Source: Nitratireductor sp. B36 (GTDB lineage: Bacteria > Pseudomonadota > Alphaproteobacteria > Rhizobiales > Rhizobiaceae). Taken from it: a DNA stretch of 64,000 nt. Numbering within the stretch: the first letter of the stretch is position 1; every line of letters starts with the position of its first letter. The notes below the pieces were generated by a model. The model saw only the letters and a program-made list of their open reading frames with translations, searched no databases and was not told where the DNA came from. The position numbers were made by a program, and so were the translations under genes. The stretch is taken from NCBI RefSeq assembly GCF_020833685.1, contig NZ_JACKZY010000004.1:424549-488548 (forward strand). Direction: 5' to 3'. Shown in pieces: positions 44,704 through 53,067 of this stretch.

Positions 44704-45055
44704 CTTCCCCCTCACGCGGTTCCATCGTCCGACGCGGCTCCCTGTTCTCATGCAGGGCGAACCGGTCGTTCGAGCACTCTCTTCTACGGTGACCCGATAC
44801 CCGGCTCATGGATATGGGTGATCTGTGTTCGCCCACAGATACCGATCACAGGGGGAAAGCAATAGGCTCAACGCCCATGGGGCATTATGGCACCAGCCTT
44901 CAGAACATGGGAGACATCGGAGACGAGAACGGGTCGAAGCGGGGCGCGGTCCCATGGACGGGTCCTGGCAACCCGGCCTTTCGCCGCTGTCAGTCGTGAC
45001 ACGAAAAGCGGTTCACCGGCTGGTCTCGTTTCCAGCCGGTGAGCAAAACACAGCC
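44704..45055. other. Intergenic region between the oxidase unit and the sugar operon
   Basis: About 350 bases. The left end should contain the promoter of the minus-strand oxidase gene. The right end holds the terminator of the sugar operon at 45014-45041. The middle is GC-rich with short complementary runs, but I could not match it to a known riboswitch class, and no convincing small gene is visible. Confidence 0.5.
45014..45041 (-). terminator. Rho-independent terminator of the sugar ABC operon
   Basis: CACCGGCTGG (45014-45023) and CCAGCCGGTG (45032-45041) form a perfect ten-base stem with an eight-base loop. On the minus strand it is followed within a few bases by CTTTTCG. It lies just downstream of the Gfo/Idh gene stop. 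Confidence 0.85.
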
Positions 45056-46294
45056 TTACCGGCGCGCCACCACGGGCACGTAGTTCTCCAGATCGGGATT
45101 TGGGAAGCGCACCGTGTTCCCGGTTTCCGAGGAGAGGTACAGACCCATGAGAATTTCCATCACGGCGACTCCGTCAGCAAAGGTCTCAAGCGGCTCTTCG
45201 CCCTTGCGGAAGCACTCGACCATGTGCCGGTTTTCATCCGTATATCCATAGACCCCGGCTTCATCTTCCAGCACCGGCATCAGTCCCTGCTCGGCGTTCT
45301 GCTTCTCAACCAGATCCTCGCCCTCTTCGCCGGTCACCTCACGGGACATGAAGATCTTGAGCCCGGTTCCAAGCGAGTTGAACTCCATCGCATATTCAGG
45401 CCCAAGCAGCTCAAGCTGGATGCGCAGCCCTGCCCCCACATAAGCCCAGGACGTGCTCGCCTCGATCATCAGCTCGTTGCCGTCCTCGTCCTCCAGCATC
45501 ACATTGCCACGCGCGAAATCTTCCGAGGGCCGGTTCGCGTAATCCACTTCAGGCCCGAACCGCTTTTTGAGATCTTCCACATAGCGCGGCCGGGTCCATT
45601 TCAGATTGGCCACATTGCCCTGCACCGCCTTGAGCTTCAACGAATCGCGTTTCTTGCCCGGCTCTGTCAGGAGATGGCGCGCCACCTCGACGCTGTGGCA
45701 CATCATGTCGAGCAGCACGCCGCCGCCCTGCTTGTCGCCCTGCCAGAACCAGGGCTCATGCGGGCCGGAATGCTCTTCCGCCGCGCGTGCCAGATAGGGC
45801 CGGCCGGTCGTGGAAGCGGCGCGCCGCCAGATGATCTCCTTGCCGCGCAGAACGGGCGTCGCAAAAACCTGATTTTCCAGATAGCCATGGTTCAGCTTGG
45901 CGGCTTCGGCCAGCCGCAGCATTTCGCGTGCATCGGCCACCGTCCGCGCCAGCGGCTTTTCGCAGGCCACGGCAAACACCTTGCTGCGTCCGGCCACCAC
46001 CTCGTCATGGATGGTGCGCATGGTGTCCACGCGCGTGTCATTGGGCGAGAGGATCCAGATCGCGTCCACATCGTCCGCCTGCAGCATGGACACAAGGCTT
46101 TCGTGGCTCTTGCATTCGCCAAGGCCCAGTTCGGCCACCAGTTTGACAATGCGTTCCCGGTTTTCCGCCTTGCGGCTGTAGACGGCGGTCACGTCCACAT
46201 GGCGCACGGCCACCATGGATCGCAGGTGAAATTCGGCGATGAAGCCCGTGCCGACAAGGCCGATGCGCAGGCGTTTTCTTGGCTGTGCGGACAT
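45056..46294 (-). CDS. Gfo/Idh/MocA-family oxidoreductase
   Basis: A 412-residue NAD(P)-dependent sugar or cyclitol dehydrogenase. The N-terminal Rossmann motif is IGLVGTGFIAEFHL, followed by ACEKPLARTVADAREM with the family's Glu-Lys-Pro signature and a C-terminal domain with DMMCHSVEVARHLL containing the conserved His. The ATG at 46294 follows AAAGGGGAAAC. It is the last gene of the ABC operon and probably carries out the first oxidation of the imported sugar. It overlaps the LacI gene end closely, which supports one transcript. Confidence 0.9.
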   Translation of the reverse strand: MSAQPRKRLRIGLVGTGFIAEFHLRSMVAVRHVDVTAVYSRKAENRERIVKLVAELGLGECKSHESLVSMLQADDVDAIWILSPNDTRVDTMRTIHDEVVAGRSKVFAVACEKPLARTVADAREMLRLAEAAKLNHGYLENQVFATPVLRGKEIIWRRAASTTGRPYLARAAEEHSGPHEPWFWQGDKQGGGVLLDMMCHSVEVARHLLTEPGKKRDSLKLKAVQGNVANLKWTRPRYVEDLKKRFGPEVDYANRPSEDFARGNVMLEDEDGNELMIEASTSWAYVGAGLRIQLELLGPEYAMEFNSLGTGLKIFMSREVTGEEGEDLVEKQNAEQGLMPVLEDEAGVYGYTDENRHMVECFRKGEEPLETFADGVAVMEILMGLYLSSETGNTVRFPNPDLENYVPVVARR

Positions 46295-46308
46295 GGTTGT
46301 TTCCCCTT

Positions 46309-47328
46309 TCAAGCTGATTTGGGTGGTGCGGTGGTGCCGCGCACGCGCAGCGTTGCGGGCAAGACCACCGGTTTTGCGGGCACGAGAGCGCCGGAAAGCA
46401 TTTTGAGAAGAATGCTCATCGCCTGCTGGCCGATATCGATGCGCGGCTGGCTGACAGTGGTGAGGGGCGGATAGAAGGCCTCGCTCAGATAAAGATCGTC
46501 AAACCCGACAACAGAAACGTCACCCGGTACATCACGTCCCGTTTCGCGCAGATGGTGAATGGCGCCGAAGGCCATTTCGTCGTTCGAGACGAAGATCGCC
46601 GTGGGCGGTTCGGGCAGATTAAAAAGCGCCTCGCAGGCGCGGGCGCCACCGTGGAGAAGATAGTCGCCGCGCTGTTCATAGCCCTCCGGAATGGCAAGCC
46701 CCGCATTGCGCATGGCGCGGCGGTATCCCTCCTGGCGGCGAAGGCTCATGACCTCCGGCACGGGGCCGGAAATATGGGCGATCCGCCGGTGTCCGAGCCC
46801 GATCAGGTGCTCCACCGCCTCGCAGGCTGCGGCGACATTGTCGATTTGCACATGCGGAAAGCCAGAGCCCTCAATCGTCTCAAGCGCCACCACGATGGGG
46901 GCGTTGGGAGGCAATCTGTTGCGCGGACCGTCCTCTTCCGGCAGTTTTCCCGTCATCAGGATCATGCCGTCTGCATGGCCGTCGCGCAGCATGTCGAAAT
47001 ATTCGATCTCACGCTCGGGGTCGTTTTCCGTATTGCCCATCAGCACGGAATAGCCGGCGGCGCGCGCTGTTGCTTCCACGCTTTTCAGAATATCGAGATA
47101 GAACGGGTTGCCCACATCACGCACCACCATCAGCACCGCCATGGAGCGGGCGGTGCGCAGGCTGCGCGCACTTGCATTGGGGCGATAGTTCAACGCATCG
47201 GCAGTCTTGCGCACACGTGCACGGGTCTCACTCGTCACGAGGTCGCTGCCGCTAAGGGCGCGCGACACGGTGGCGGGGGAAACGCCCAGCGCCTTCGCGA
47301 TATCCTTGATCTTGGGGCGCCGGTTCAT
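46309..47328 (-). CDS. LacI-family transcriptional repressor
   Basis: A 339-residue protein with an N-terminal LacI helix-turn-helix (IKDIAKALGVSPATVSRALS) and a periplasmic-binding-protein-like effector domain. Its gene lies inside the ABC transporter operon, overlapping the preceding permease stop by four bases. A LacI-type palindrome overlaps the operon promoter at 51967-52001, so autoregulated repression released by the imported sugar is expected. Confidence 0.93.
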   Translation of the reverse strand: MNRRPKIKDIAKALGVSPATVSRALSGSDLVTSETRARVRKTADALNYRPNASARSLRTARSMAVLMVVRDVGNPFYLDILKSVEATARAAGYSVLMGNTENDPEREIEYFDMLRDGHADGMILMTGKLPEEDGPRNRLPPNAPIVVALETIEGSGFPHVQIDNVAAACEAVEHLIGLGHRRIAHISGPVPEVMSLRRQEGYRRAMRNAGLAIPEGYEQRGDYLLHGGARACEALFNLPEPPTAIFVSNDEMAFGAIHHLRETGRDVPGDVSVVGFDDLYLSEAFYPPLTTVSQPRIDIGQQAMSILLKMLSGALVPAKPVVLPATLRVRGTTAPPKSA

Positions 47329-48281
47329 GCGCGCAGCCCCCGCCCGCGGCCATAGAACAGCATGAGCACCAGCAGCGTGGCGCCGAACACCATCTGCCGC
47401 CCGGATTCATCGATATTGATCGTGGTCAGGATGCTTTGCAGCACCACCAGCAGAACAGCACCCGCCATGGTCCCGGTATAGCCGCCCTTGCCGCCTGGAA
47501 GCGGGGTGCCGCCAAACACCACAGCGATGATCGAAGGCAACATGTATTGCTCCCCCACATTGGCAAAAGAGGAGCCGGAATAGCCAAGCAGGCAAAGCCC
47601 GGCAATGGCGGCAAACACACCCGAGAGCATGAAGAGTGCAACCCTCATGCGCCGCACCGGCACACCAGCCATGAAGGCAGCCTGCTCGTTGGAGCCGATC
47701 GCATAGATGCGCTGGCCGAACACAGTGCGGTGGAGGATGAAGGCCATCAGCAGGCCAACACCGATCCACAGCCAGATGATGCCGGGCAGACCGAGGAGGA
47801 ATGGCCGGGTCACGAATTCCGAAAGGGCAGGGGCGGCCCGGCCCGAAGGAATGCCCTGGCGGATGACAACGAGCAGACCCTGAAGGACGCCCAGCATGCC
47901 GAGCGTCATCACCAGCGGCGGAATGCGCAACAGCGTCACGCCGAGCCCGTTGAACAGGCCAAAGAGCGCGCCGGTCGCAACACAGGCCAGAATGGCCAGC
48001 GGGATGCCGCCATCCATGCCGTTCATCACATTGCCGGCCACGATGGCGGAAAGCGAAACCACGCCGCCGACGGAAAGGTCGATGCCTTCGCGCCCGCCCA
48101 GAATGACGAGGTTCTGGCCGGCGGCGACAATGCCGAGCAGGGCCGCAACGATGAGCAGGCGCAGGATCTGCCCGCCGGAGGCGAAGCCCGGCGAAAGCGT
48201 GTTGCCGAGGAAGAGGAGTGCTGCAATCAGAACCAGCGCGATGAGAAGCGGGTTCTTGGCGATTTCGAGGACCCGGTTCAT
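47325..48281 (-). CDS. Sugar ABC transporter permease (RbsC-like), second
   Basis: A 318-residue permease with 8-9 hydrophobic helices of the BPD_transp_2 family (VALLGIVAAGQNLVILGGREG, then IDLSVGGVVSLSAIVAG; and GEQYMLPSIIAVVFGGTPLP, then GGKGGYTGTMAGAVLL). It overlaps both neighbours by four bases. Paired with the other permease it should form a heterodimeric channel, as in several sugar ABC systems with two RbsC-like subunits. Confidence 0.9.
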   Translation of the reverse strand: MNRVLEIAKNPLLIALVLIAALLFLGNTLSPGFASGGQILRLLIVAALLGIVAAGQNLVILGGREGIDLSVGGVVSLSAIVAGNVMNGMDGGIPLAILACVATGALFGLFNGLGVTLLRIPPLVMTLGMLGVLQGLLVVIRQGIPSGRAAPALSEFVTRPFLLGLPGIIWLWIGVGLLMAFILHRTVFGQRIYAIGSNEQAAFMAGVPVRRMRVALFMLSGVFAAIAGLCLLGYSGSSFANVGEQYMLPSIIAVVFGGTPLPGGKGGYTGTMAGAVLLVVLQSILTTINIDESGRQMVFGATLLVLMLFYGRGRGLRA

Positions 48282-49273
48282 GCGCGCCCCCTGCGGCTGA
48301 CGAGCACGCCGACCATCAGCGCCGCGAGAATGGCGAGCCCCTGTACGAAATTCTGCCAGTGCGATGGCGTGCCGGCGAAGAACACCAATGAGTTGATGAG
48401 CCCGATGATGAGCGCCGCGATGACGGAACCCGCCACCGTGCCGAAACCGCCCGAAAGGGCGCTTCCGCCCAGCACCACGGCCGCCACGCTGAAGAGCGTC
48501 ATTTTCGCGCCGACGAGCGGGTCGCCGCTTGCCGTATCGCCGGTGATGCAGAAGGCGGCAAGCGCTGCGAACACGCCGCAGAGTGCATAACCGCCAATGC
48601 GGATCGCGGTGACGGGGAGCCCGCTCTGAAAGGCTGCCTGCTGACCATCGCCCACCGCCAGAAGCTGCGTGGCAAGCCGGGTGCGGGCAAGCAGGTAAAG
48701 CAGGATGGCGAGCGCCGCAGCCGCATAAAAGACGAACGGGATGCCGAAGAATGTGCCGCCATAGGTGCGCCAGAAAACGGTGGGTGCAGGCATGCCGGCC
48801 ACAGGCAGGATGACAAGCGCCAGCCCGGTGAAGAAAATGCTTGTTGCAAAGGTTGCGACGATGGCCTGGAGCCTAAGTGCAGCCACCACGAAACCGTTGA
48901 CCAGCCCGCAGGCAAGCCCGACCAAAACGCCAATGCCGAGCGCGGCCAGAACCGAAAGCCCGCCGCCGCCCCAATGCTGCATCAACACGATGATCGTCAC
49001 ATTGACCAGCGAAGCGATGGCGCCGACCGAGAGATCGATGTCGGCGGCATAGACCACATAGGTCTGCGCCACGGCCAGAAGCATCAACGCGAGATAGGTG
49101 CGCACCAGGCCGGTGAGCGAGCGGAAGCTCAGGCTGTTGGGTTCAAAAATGCCGTTTAGCACCAGAAGCACGACGAGAATGAGAAGGGCAGGCAGGAAGG
49201 GAAACCGCCCGAGCAGCGCCCGAAAGCCTCCCTTGTCCTGTCTGGTTGGGCTGGAAATGCTGGTCATCGTCAT
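48278..49273 (-). CDS. Sugar ABC transporter permease (RbsC-like), first
   Basis: A 331-residue permease of the same family (LMLLAVAQTYVVYAADIDLS, VGAIASLVNVTIIVLM, GDTASGDPLVGAKMTLFSVA). Its start overlaps the ATPase stop; the first few Met codons (MTMTSISS) leave a two-codon uncertainty. It is clearly related to, but distinct from, the following permease. Confidence 0.9.
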   Translation of the reverse strand: MTMTSISSPTRQDKGGFRALLGRFPFLPALLILVVLLVLNGIFEPNSLSFRSLTGLVRTYLALMLLAVAQTYVVYAADIDLSVGAIASLVNVTIIVLMQHWGGGGLSVLAALGIGVLVGLACGLVNGFVVAALRLQAIVATFATSIFFTGLALVILPVAGMPAPTVFWRTYGGTFFGIPFVFYAAAALAILLYLLARTRLATQLLAVGDGQQAAFQSGLPVTAIRIGGYALCGVFAALAAFCITGDTASGDPLVGAKMTLFSVAAVVLGGSALSGGFGTVAGSVIAALIIGLINSLVFFAGTPSHWQNFVQGLAILAALMVGVLVSRRGRA

Positions 49274-50772
49274 GCCGCCTCGTAGGCTGCCTGGTAGAGA
49301 TTGTAGCGGGTGCGGTCCGCGCCACTCAGCTCGCGGCTCACTGCCCCGCCGTTGAAGACCAGAATCCGGTCGGCATTGTTCAGAAGCTCCGCGTCTTCGG
49401 AGGAATAGAGAAGGATGGCGAGCCCTTCTTCGGCGAGTCTGCGGATCAGCGCGAAAAGGTCCGCCTTGGCCGAAAGGTCGATGCCCTTGGTCGGGTCGTC
49501 GAGAAGGAGGATATCCGGCTTGTCGATGAGCCAGCGGGCGATCACGATCTTCTGCTGGTTTCCGCCCGACAGCGAACCGATGGAATGGGAGAGCCCGGCG
49601 AATTTGGTGTTCAGCGCCTTCAGCGCCGGCAGCGCCTTTTCAGAGAGCGGCCCGGGTCTCGCCAGCACAAGCCTGTTCCGCAGCGCGTGAATGGGCGTGA
49701 CATTCTCGAGAATCGGTCGCCCGCTGATCACACCATCGCGCCCGCGGTCTCCTGAAACATAGGCGATGCCCTGCGCAATGGCCGCGCGCGGGCTTTCGGT
49801 ACGAAGCGGCTGCCCGTTGAGCACTACCTGCCCCGCGCGCGCTGGCGGTGCGCCGAACAGCGCCTTGAGCAGCGCGGATTGCCCCTGTCCATGCAGGCCG
49901 CCAAGCCCGAGGATTTCACCGCGCCGCACCTCAAAATCCACATCGCGGAAGCCCAAGCCTGTGAGCTTCTCCACTGTCAGTGCGATTTCGTGGGAGGCCT
50001 CATGCGACGGTGGAGCCGCCTGTGGCGTGGCAAGCGTTTCCTGTACGCCCACCATCATGCGGATAACCGCTTCGGGGCTTGTGTCTGCGATGGCTTCGGT
50101 GCCCACCGTTTCGCCATCGCGGATTACGGTCACGCGGTCGCCGATGGCAAAGATCTCATCCATGCGATGCGAGATGAAAACGATGCTTCGCCCCTCACTT
50201 TTGAGGTCGCGAAGAATTTCGAAAAAGCGATCCACCTGCGCGCGGTCGAGGGCGGAAGTGGGTTCATCGAAAATCAGGATCGGCGCTTCAGTCGCCAGCG
50301 CCTTCATGATCTCGACCAGTTGCCGCTGATCCGCCCGCAGATCGCCGACGGTAGCCGTGGCATGCAGGCTGTCGCCTGCAACCCTCTCGAAAAGCGCAAT
50401 GTAGCGGCCAGCCTTCTCAAGCAGCGCTTCACGGTCGACGAAAAACCCGTTCTTCTTCGGCAGGTCCGGCAGGCAGATGTTTTCGGCCACACTGCGATGA
50501 TCGGCCAGACTCAGTTCCTGGTAGAAAATGCCGATGCCCAGCGCCTGCGCCGCGCGCGGCCCACTGACGGTCACAGCTTGCCCGTCGAGCAACACCTCGC
50601 CCGCATCGGGCCGCACGCTGCCCGCCATGATCTTGCAAAGCGTGCTCTTGCCGGAGCCATTGGCGCCGATCAGCACGTGCACTTCGCCCGTGTCGAGTGC
50701 GAGGTCGCCGCGGCGTAGCGCCAGGGTGGCGCCGTAAGCCTTGCTTACACCGCTGAGCTTGAGCTTGGTCAT
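49270..50772 (-). CDS. Sugar ABC transporter ATPase with two nucleotide-binding domains (RbsA-like)
   Basis: 500 residues in two ABC domains. The first has Walker A GANGSGKSTLCK, the Q-loop in FYQELSLADH, and Walker B ILIFDEPTSALD. In the second the Walker A-like segment is the degenerate GLHGQGQSALLK usual for the C-terminal half of RbsA proteins, with the signature LSGGNQQKIVIARWL and Walker B ILLLDDPTKGID. It energises uptake of a monosaccharide or cyclitol. The start follows the binding-protein gene by about 60 bases. Confidence 0.93.
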   Translation of the reverse strand: MTKLKLSGVSKAYGATLALRRGDLALDTGEVHVLIGANGSGKSTLCKIMAGSVRPDAGEVLLDGQAVTVSGPRAAQALGIGIFYQELSLADHRSVAENICLPDLPKKNGFFVDREALLEKAGRYIALFERVAGDSLHATATVGDLRADQRQLVEIMKALATEAPILIFDEPTSALDRAQVDRFFEILRDLKSEGRSIVFISHRMDEIFAIGDRVTVIRDGETVGTEAIADTSPEAVIRMMVGVQETLATPQAAPPSHEASHEIALTVEKLTGLGFRDVDFEVRRGEILGLGGLHGQGQSALLKALFGAPPARAGQVVLNGQPLRTESPRAAIAQGIAYVSGDRGRDGVISGRPILENVTPIHALRNRLVLARPGPLSEKALPALKALNTKFAGLSHSIGSLSGGNQQKIVIARWLIDKPDILLLDDPTKGIDLSAKADLFALIRRLAEEGLAILLYSSEDAELLNNADRILVFNGGAVSRELSGADRTRYNLYQAAYEAA

Positions 50773-50833
50773 GACATTTTCCCGAAGAGAGCGCCGCGCC
50801 AGTCATTGCCGGCGCGGCATTCATGGAGCGGGC

Positions 50834-51856
50834 TTACTTGAACAGCGCTTCCGCATCCTCGATGGAAAGCGAGCTCGTATAGGAATAGTAGCCCGGCTTG
50901 CCTTCAACCGAGGCGGCCACTTCTTCCAGGTTTTCCGAGCTGATGAAGGGGATGGGCAGATACATGGCGTTGTTGTACTGCCCGGCCGTGGCCGGTTCCT
51001 TCAATTCGCGTCCCTGCAGCATGAGAACAGCCACATTGAGCGCGCTTGCCATCACACCGGGTGGGTTCACCGAAGCGCCGGAGTTGAGGTCGTTTTCGGT
51101 CCAGATGTCGATGAAGTCCTTGCGGATCTCGCCGGTGGCGGCAATGTCGCCCGCCTTGTCTGCATCCATGATGGAGCGCCACGCGCCGGCGGCCATGCCG
51201 TCCTGCACCCAAACGCCATCAATGTCGGGATAGGTGGCGAGCAGGTTCTGCATCGCCTGCTGGCCTTGCGCCTGGTCCCAGTTGGCGTTCACTTCATTGA
51301 CGATCTCGATGCCCTCGTGCTCGCCGAACACCTCGCGATAGCCGGCAACACGCATTTCATTTGCCGGGTGACCCGCAACGCCGTTGATGGCGACCACCTT
51401 GCCTTTTCCTTCCAGCGTCTCGGCCAGCCATTTGGCGCTTTCCATCGCCCAGCCCTTCTGGTCGATACCCACATAAAGGGCGTCGGGCGAAGAAACCTCG
51501 GCATCGGTGGCGATCACCAGAATGCCGGCCTCCTTGGCCTGCGCGAACACGGGGTCGAAGGCCGTCGGGCTGTTCGGGTTGATGATGATCGCGTCCACGC
51601 CCTGGCTGATAAAATTGCGCACATGGGCGATCTGGCCGGGCACGTCGACATTGGCGCTCTGCGCAACCACTTCGACATTCACGCCTTTGTCCTTCCAGGC
51701 GGCTGCGGCCTGTTCGGCTTCCTCGATCATCTGCGTGCGCCACTCGCTGCCCACCCAGCCGTTCGAAAGCCCGATCTTGAAATCTTCAGCCATGGCCGAG
51801 AGTGCGGTACCCGCAAGGGCAGCAGCGGCCAGGGCGACAGTTACCAGTCGTTTCAT
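50834..51856 (-). CDS. Sugar ABC transporter substrate-binding protein (RbsB-like)
   Basis: A 340-residue periplasmic sugar-binding protein (Peripla_BP_4 type). The signal peptide MKRLVTVALAAAALAGTALS ends near AMAE. Landmarks are FKIGLSNGWVGSEWRTQM, VRNFISQGVDAIIINPNSP and VLVIATDAEVSSPDALYVG-like hinge sequence. It is the first gene of the operon and is normally the most strongly expressed. The ATG at 51856 follows AGGGAGGAACTC. The ligand is unknown. Confidence 0.92.
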   Translation of the reverse strand: MKRLVTVALAAAALAGTALSAMAEDFKIGLSNGWVGSEWRTQMIEEAEQAAAAWKDKGVNVEVVAQSANVDVPGQIAHVRNFISQGVDAIIINPNSPTAFDPVFAQAKEAGILVIATDAEVSSPDALYVGIDQKGWAMESAKWLAETLEGKGKVVAINGVAGHPANEMRVAGYREVFGEHEGIEIVNEVNANWDQAQGQQAMQNLLATYPDIDGVWVQDGMAAGAWRSIMDADKAGDIAATGEIRKDFIDIWTENDLNSGASVNPPGVMASALNVAVLMLQGRELKEPATAGQYNNAMYLPIPFISSENLEEVAASVEGKPGYYSYTSSLSIEDAEALFK

Positions 51857-51966
51857 GAGTTCCTCCCTGATGACAGACACCAGCGGCGCAGGCAGCCGAG
51901 GCCCCGTTGCCGATCGTGCGTTTCCTTCCCGTTGACGTGTCCTCCGCAGGTGCCCTGCCACGCCAA

Positions 51967-52001
51967 TGAAATCGATTGTATGGCAAATGTAATCGATTTC
52001 A
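51967..52001. promoter_or_regulatory. LacI-type double operator of the sugar ABC operon
   Basis: TGAAATCGATT (51967-51977) and AATCGATTTCA (51991-52001) are exact inverted arms of 11 bases, separated by 13 bases. Each arm contains the self-complementary core AATCGATT. The site lies about 110-145 bases before the binding-protein gene and overlaps its promoter, which fits repression by the LacI protein encoded in the operon. Confidence 0.8.
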
Positions 52002-52002
52002 A
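51975..52002 (-). promoter_or_regulatory. Promoter of the sugar ABC operon
   Basis: On the minus strand TTGAAA (52002-51997) and TACAAT (51980-51975) are spaced by 16 bases, close to the housekeeping consensus. Both hexamers fall partly inside the arms of the operator, so a bound repressor would block polymerase directly. Confidence 0.75.
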
Positions 52003-52190
52003 GACATAATTTTCCGCTGCTTATGCGTATCCGAATTGCAGGTTAGTTCTCTCAGAAGAGGGTAGAAATCTGTATGAGGCCCGGAAGCGAGGGCGCAAAA
52101 AAAAAAGCAATGGAGTCATGTTTCATTATGACGCAAACTGTTCCCGTGGCTTGGTTGCCCGGCTTCTGATACCCCGGCTAACTTCTCAGC

Positions 52191-52541
52191 GTGTGTAGTG
52201 ATTCGAGTAGCGTAGAAGTGTCGAAAGAAGTGTCGCTGGAGGTGGTCCAGCTGGAATTGTTGCTGAACCTTGCAGACTTGATTGCGCAGGGTTTCGAGAC
52301 CGCTCTTCTAGCCGCCCTGAATGATGTGGGTGGAAGTGTTCTCTTCAATCGTAGACTTGATGGTGATCCGCAATTTCAACGGATCGCGGCGGTGATGGTG
52401 GGCCCGGAAGCCGATGTAGCTCTGGTCTTTTTGGACCACGCCGGGACGACCATTCATGTGGAAAGCGCCAGCGAAAGTGCGAGAATGATTGCGCGTGAGG
52501 CGGAGAAGGCCCGCGACCGGATCTGCAGCGATGCGGAATGA
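52191..52541 (+). CDS. Hypothetical small protein, uncertain
   Basis: A 116-residue frame beginning with GTG. The translation has a plausible helical stretch (SLEVVQLELLLNLADLIAQG) and a soluble remainder with VGPEADVALVFLDHAG. It matches no family I know and has no strong ribosome binding site. The opposite strand is also open here, but its translation is rich in Arg, Pro and Ser and looks like a shadow. Keep as tentative. Confidence 0.35.
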   Translation: MCSDSSSVEVSKEVSLEVVQLELLLNLADLIAQGFETALLAALNDVGGSVLFNRRLDGDPQFQRIAAVMVGPEADVALVFLDHAGTTIHVESASESARMIAREAEKARDRICSDAE

Positions 52542-52570
52542 GATTTTCTCTTGGAGGCGCTGCTCGTGTC

Positions 52571-52789
52571 CTACCCGTGGTTTGAGGTGCGCTTGGGTCC
52601 AGGCGCGCCTGACTGTGGGAAGAGGATAACTTCGCACGACTTTGGCTTTGCAGAATACTCAGCTTTGAGAGCAGCATCCATCAGCAGCCCGACAGCTTCT
52701 CGCAACTGCTGGGTTGTCGAGTCAGCGCCGGTAAGTTCCGCCTGCGCCTTTTCCAGATAAGCGTGTACGGATGCAAAATTCGTCGGCAT
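52571..52789 (-). CDS. Hypothetical small protein (72 residues)
   Basis: A short frame beginning MPTNFASVHAYLEKAQAELT and continuing with a helical, Ala-rich segment (TTQQLREAVGLLMDAALKAE). The ATG at 52789 is preceded by AAAAAGGACCACC, a good ribosome binding site. No family was recognised. The composition is protein-like and the start signal good, so I consider it real but unproven. Confidence 0.5.
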   Translation of the reverse strand: MPTNFASVHAYLEKAQAELTGADSTTQQLREAVGLLMDAALKAEYSAKPKSCEVILFPQSGAPGPKRTSNHG

Positions 52790-53067
52790 GGTGGTCCTTT
52801 TTCGATGCCCCCGCATCTGAATGATGATGCGCAGAAAATCGTAACCGGCAAACAAACTATATAGAATGCATTTTAACGATCACCGCTCGATGGCCATTGC
52901 TCGACTCACCGCTCCGCTGAAAATCGAACGATAGAGTGTACCGGAGGCCTGACCTCGTAGGGGCACAGCTTGCCCCCTGATTGTTAAAACGCGATCTTTC
53001 GATGAAGCTTTTGTTAGAAGTTTGCCGGTTATCAACGACTCAGTCACACTGGGAGCGTTGAAAGCAT

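Larger units (their letters stand above)
51857..52190. other. Promoter region of the sugar operon and flank
   Basis: About 330 bases. The left half contains the operator and promoter at 51967-52002. The right half, including an A-run near 52098, shows no gene or clear signal. Confidence 0.6.

Noticed and set aside
44704..45055. Possible riboswitch or structured leader before the oxidase gene
   Set aside because: Several short complementary runs exist, but I could not fit the conserved core of the cobalamin, glycine, SAM or guanidine classes.
44825..46474. Long open frame on the plus strand (549 codons)
   Set aside because: It lies opposite the clearly recognisable Gfo/Idh oxidoreductase, and its translation is rich in His, Arg and Gly without family motifs, as expected for a shadow frame in GC-rich DNA.
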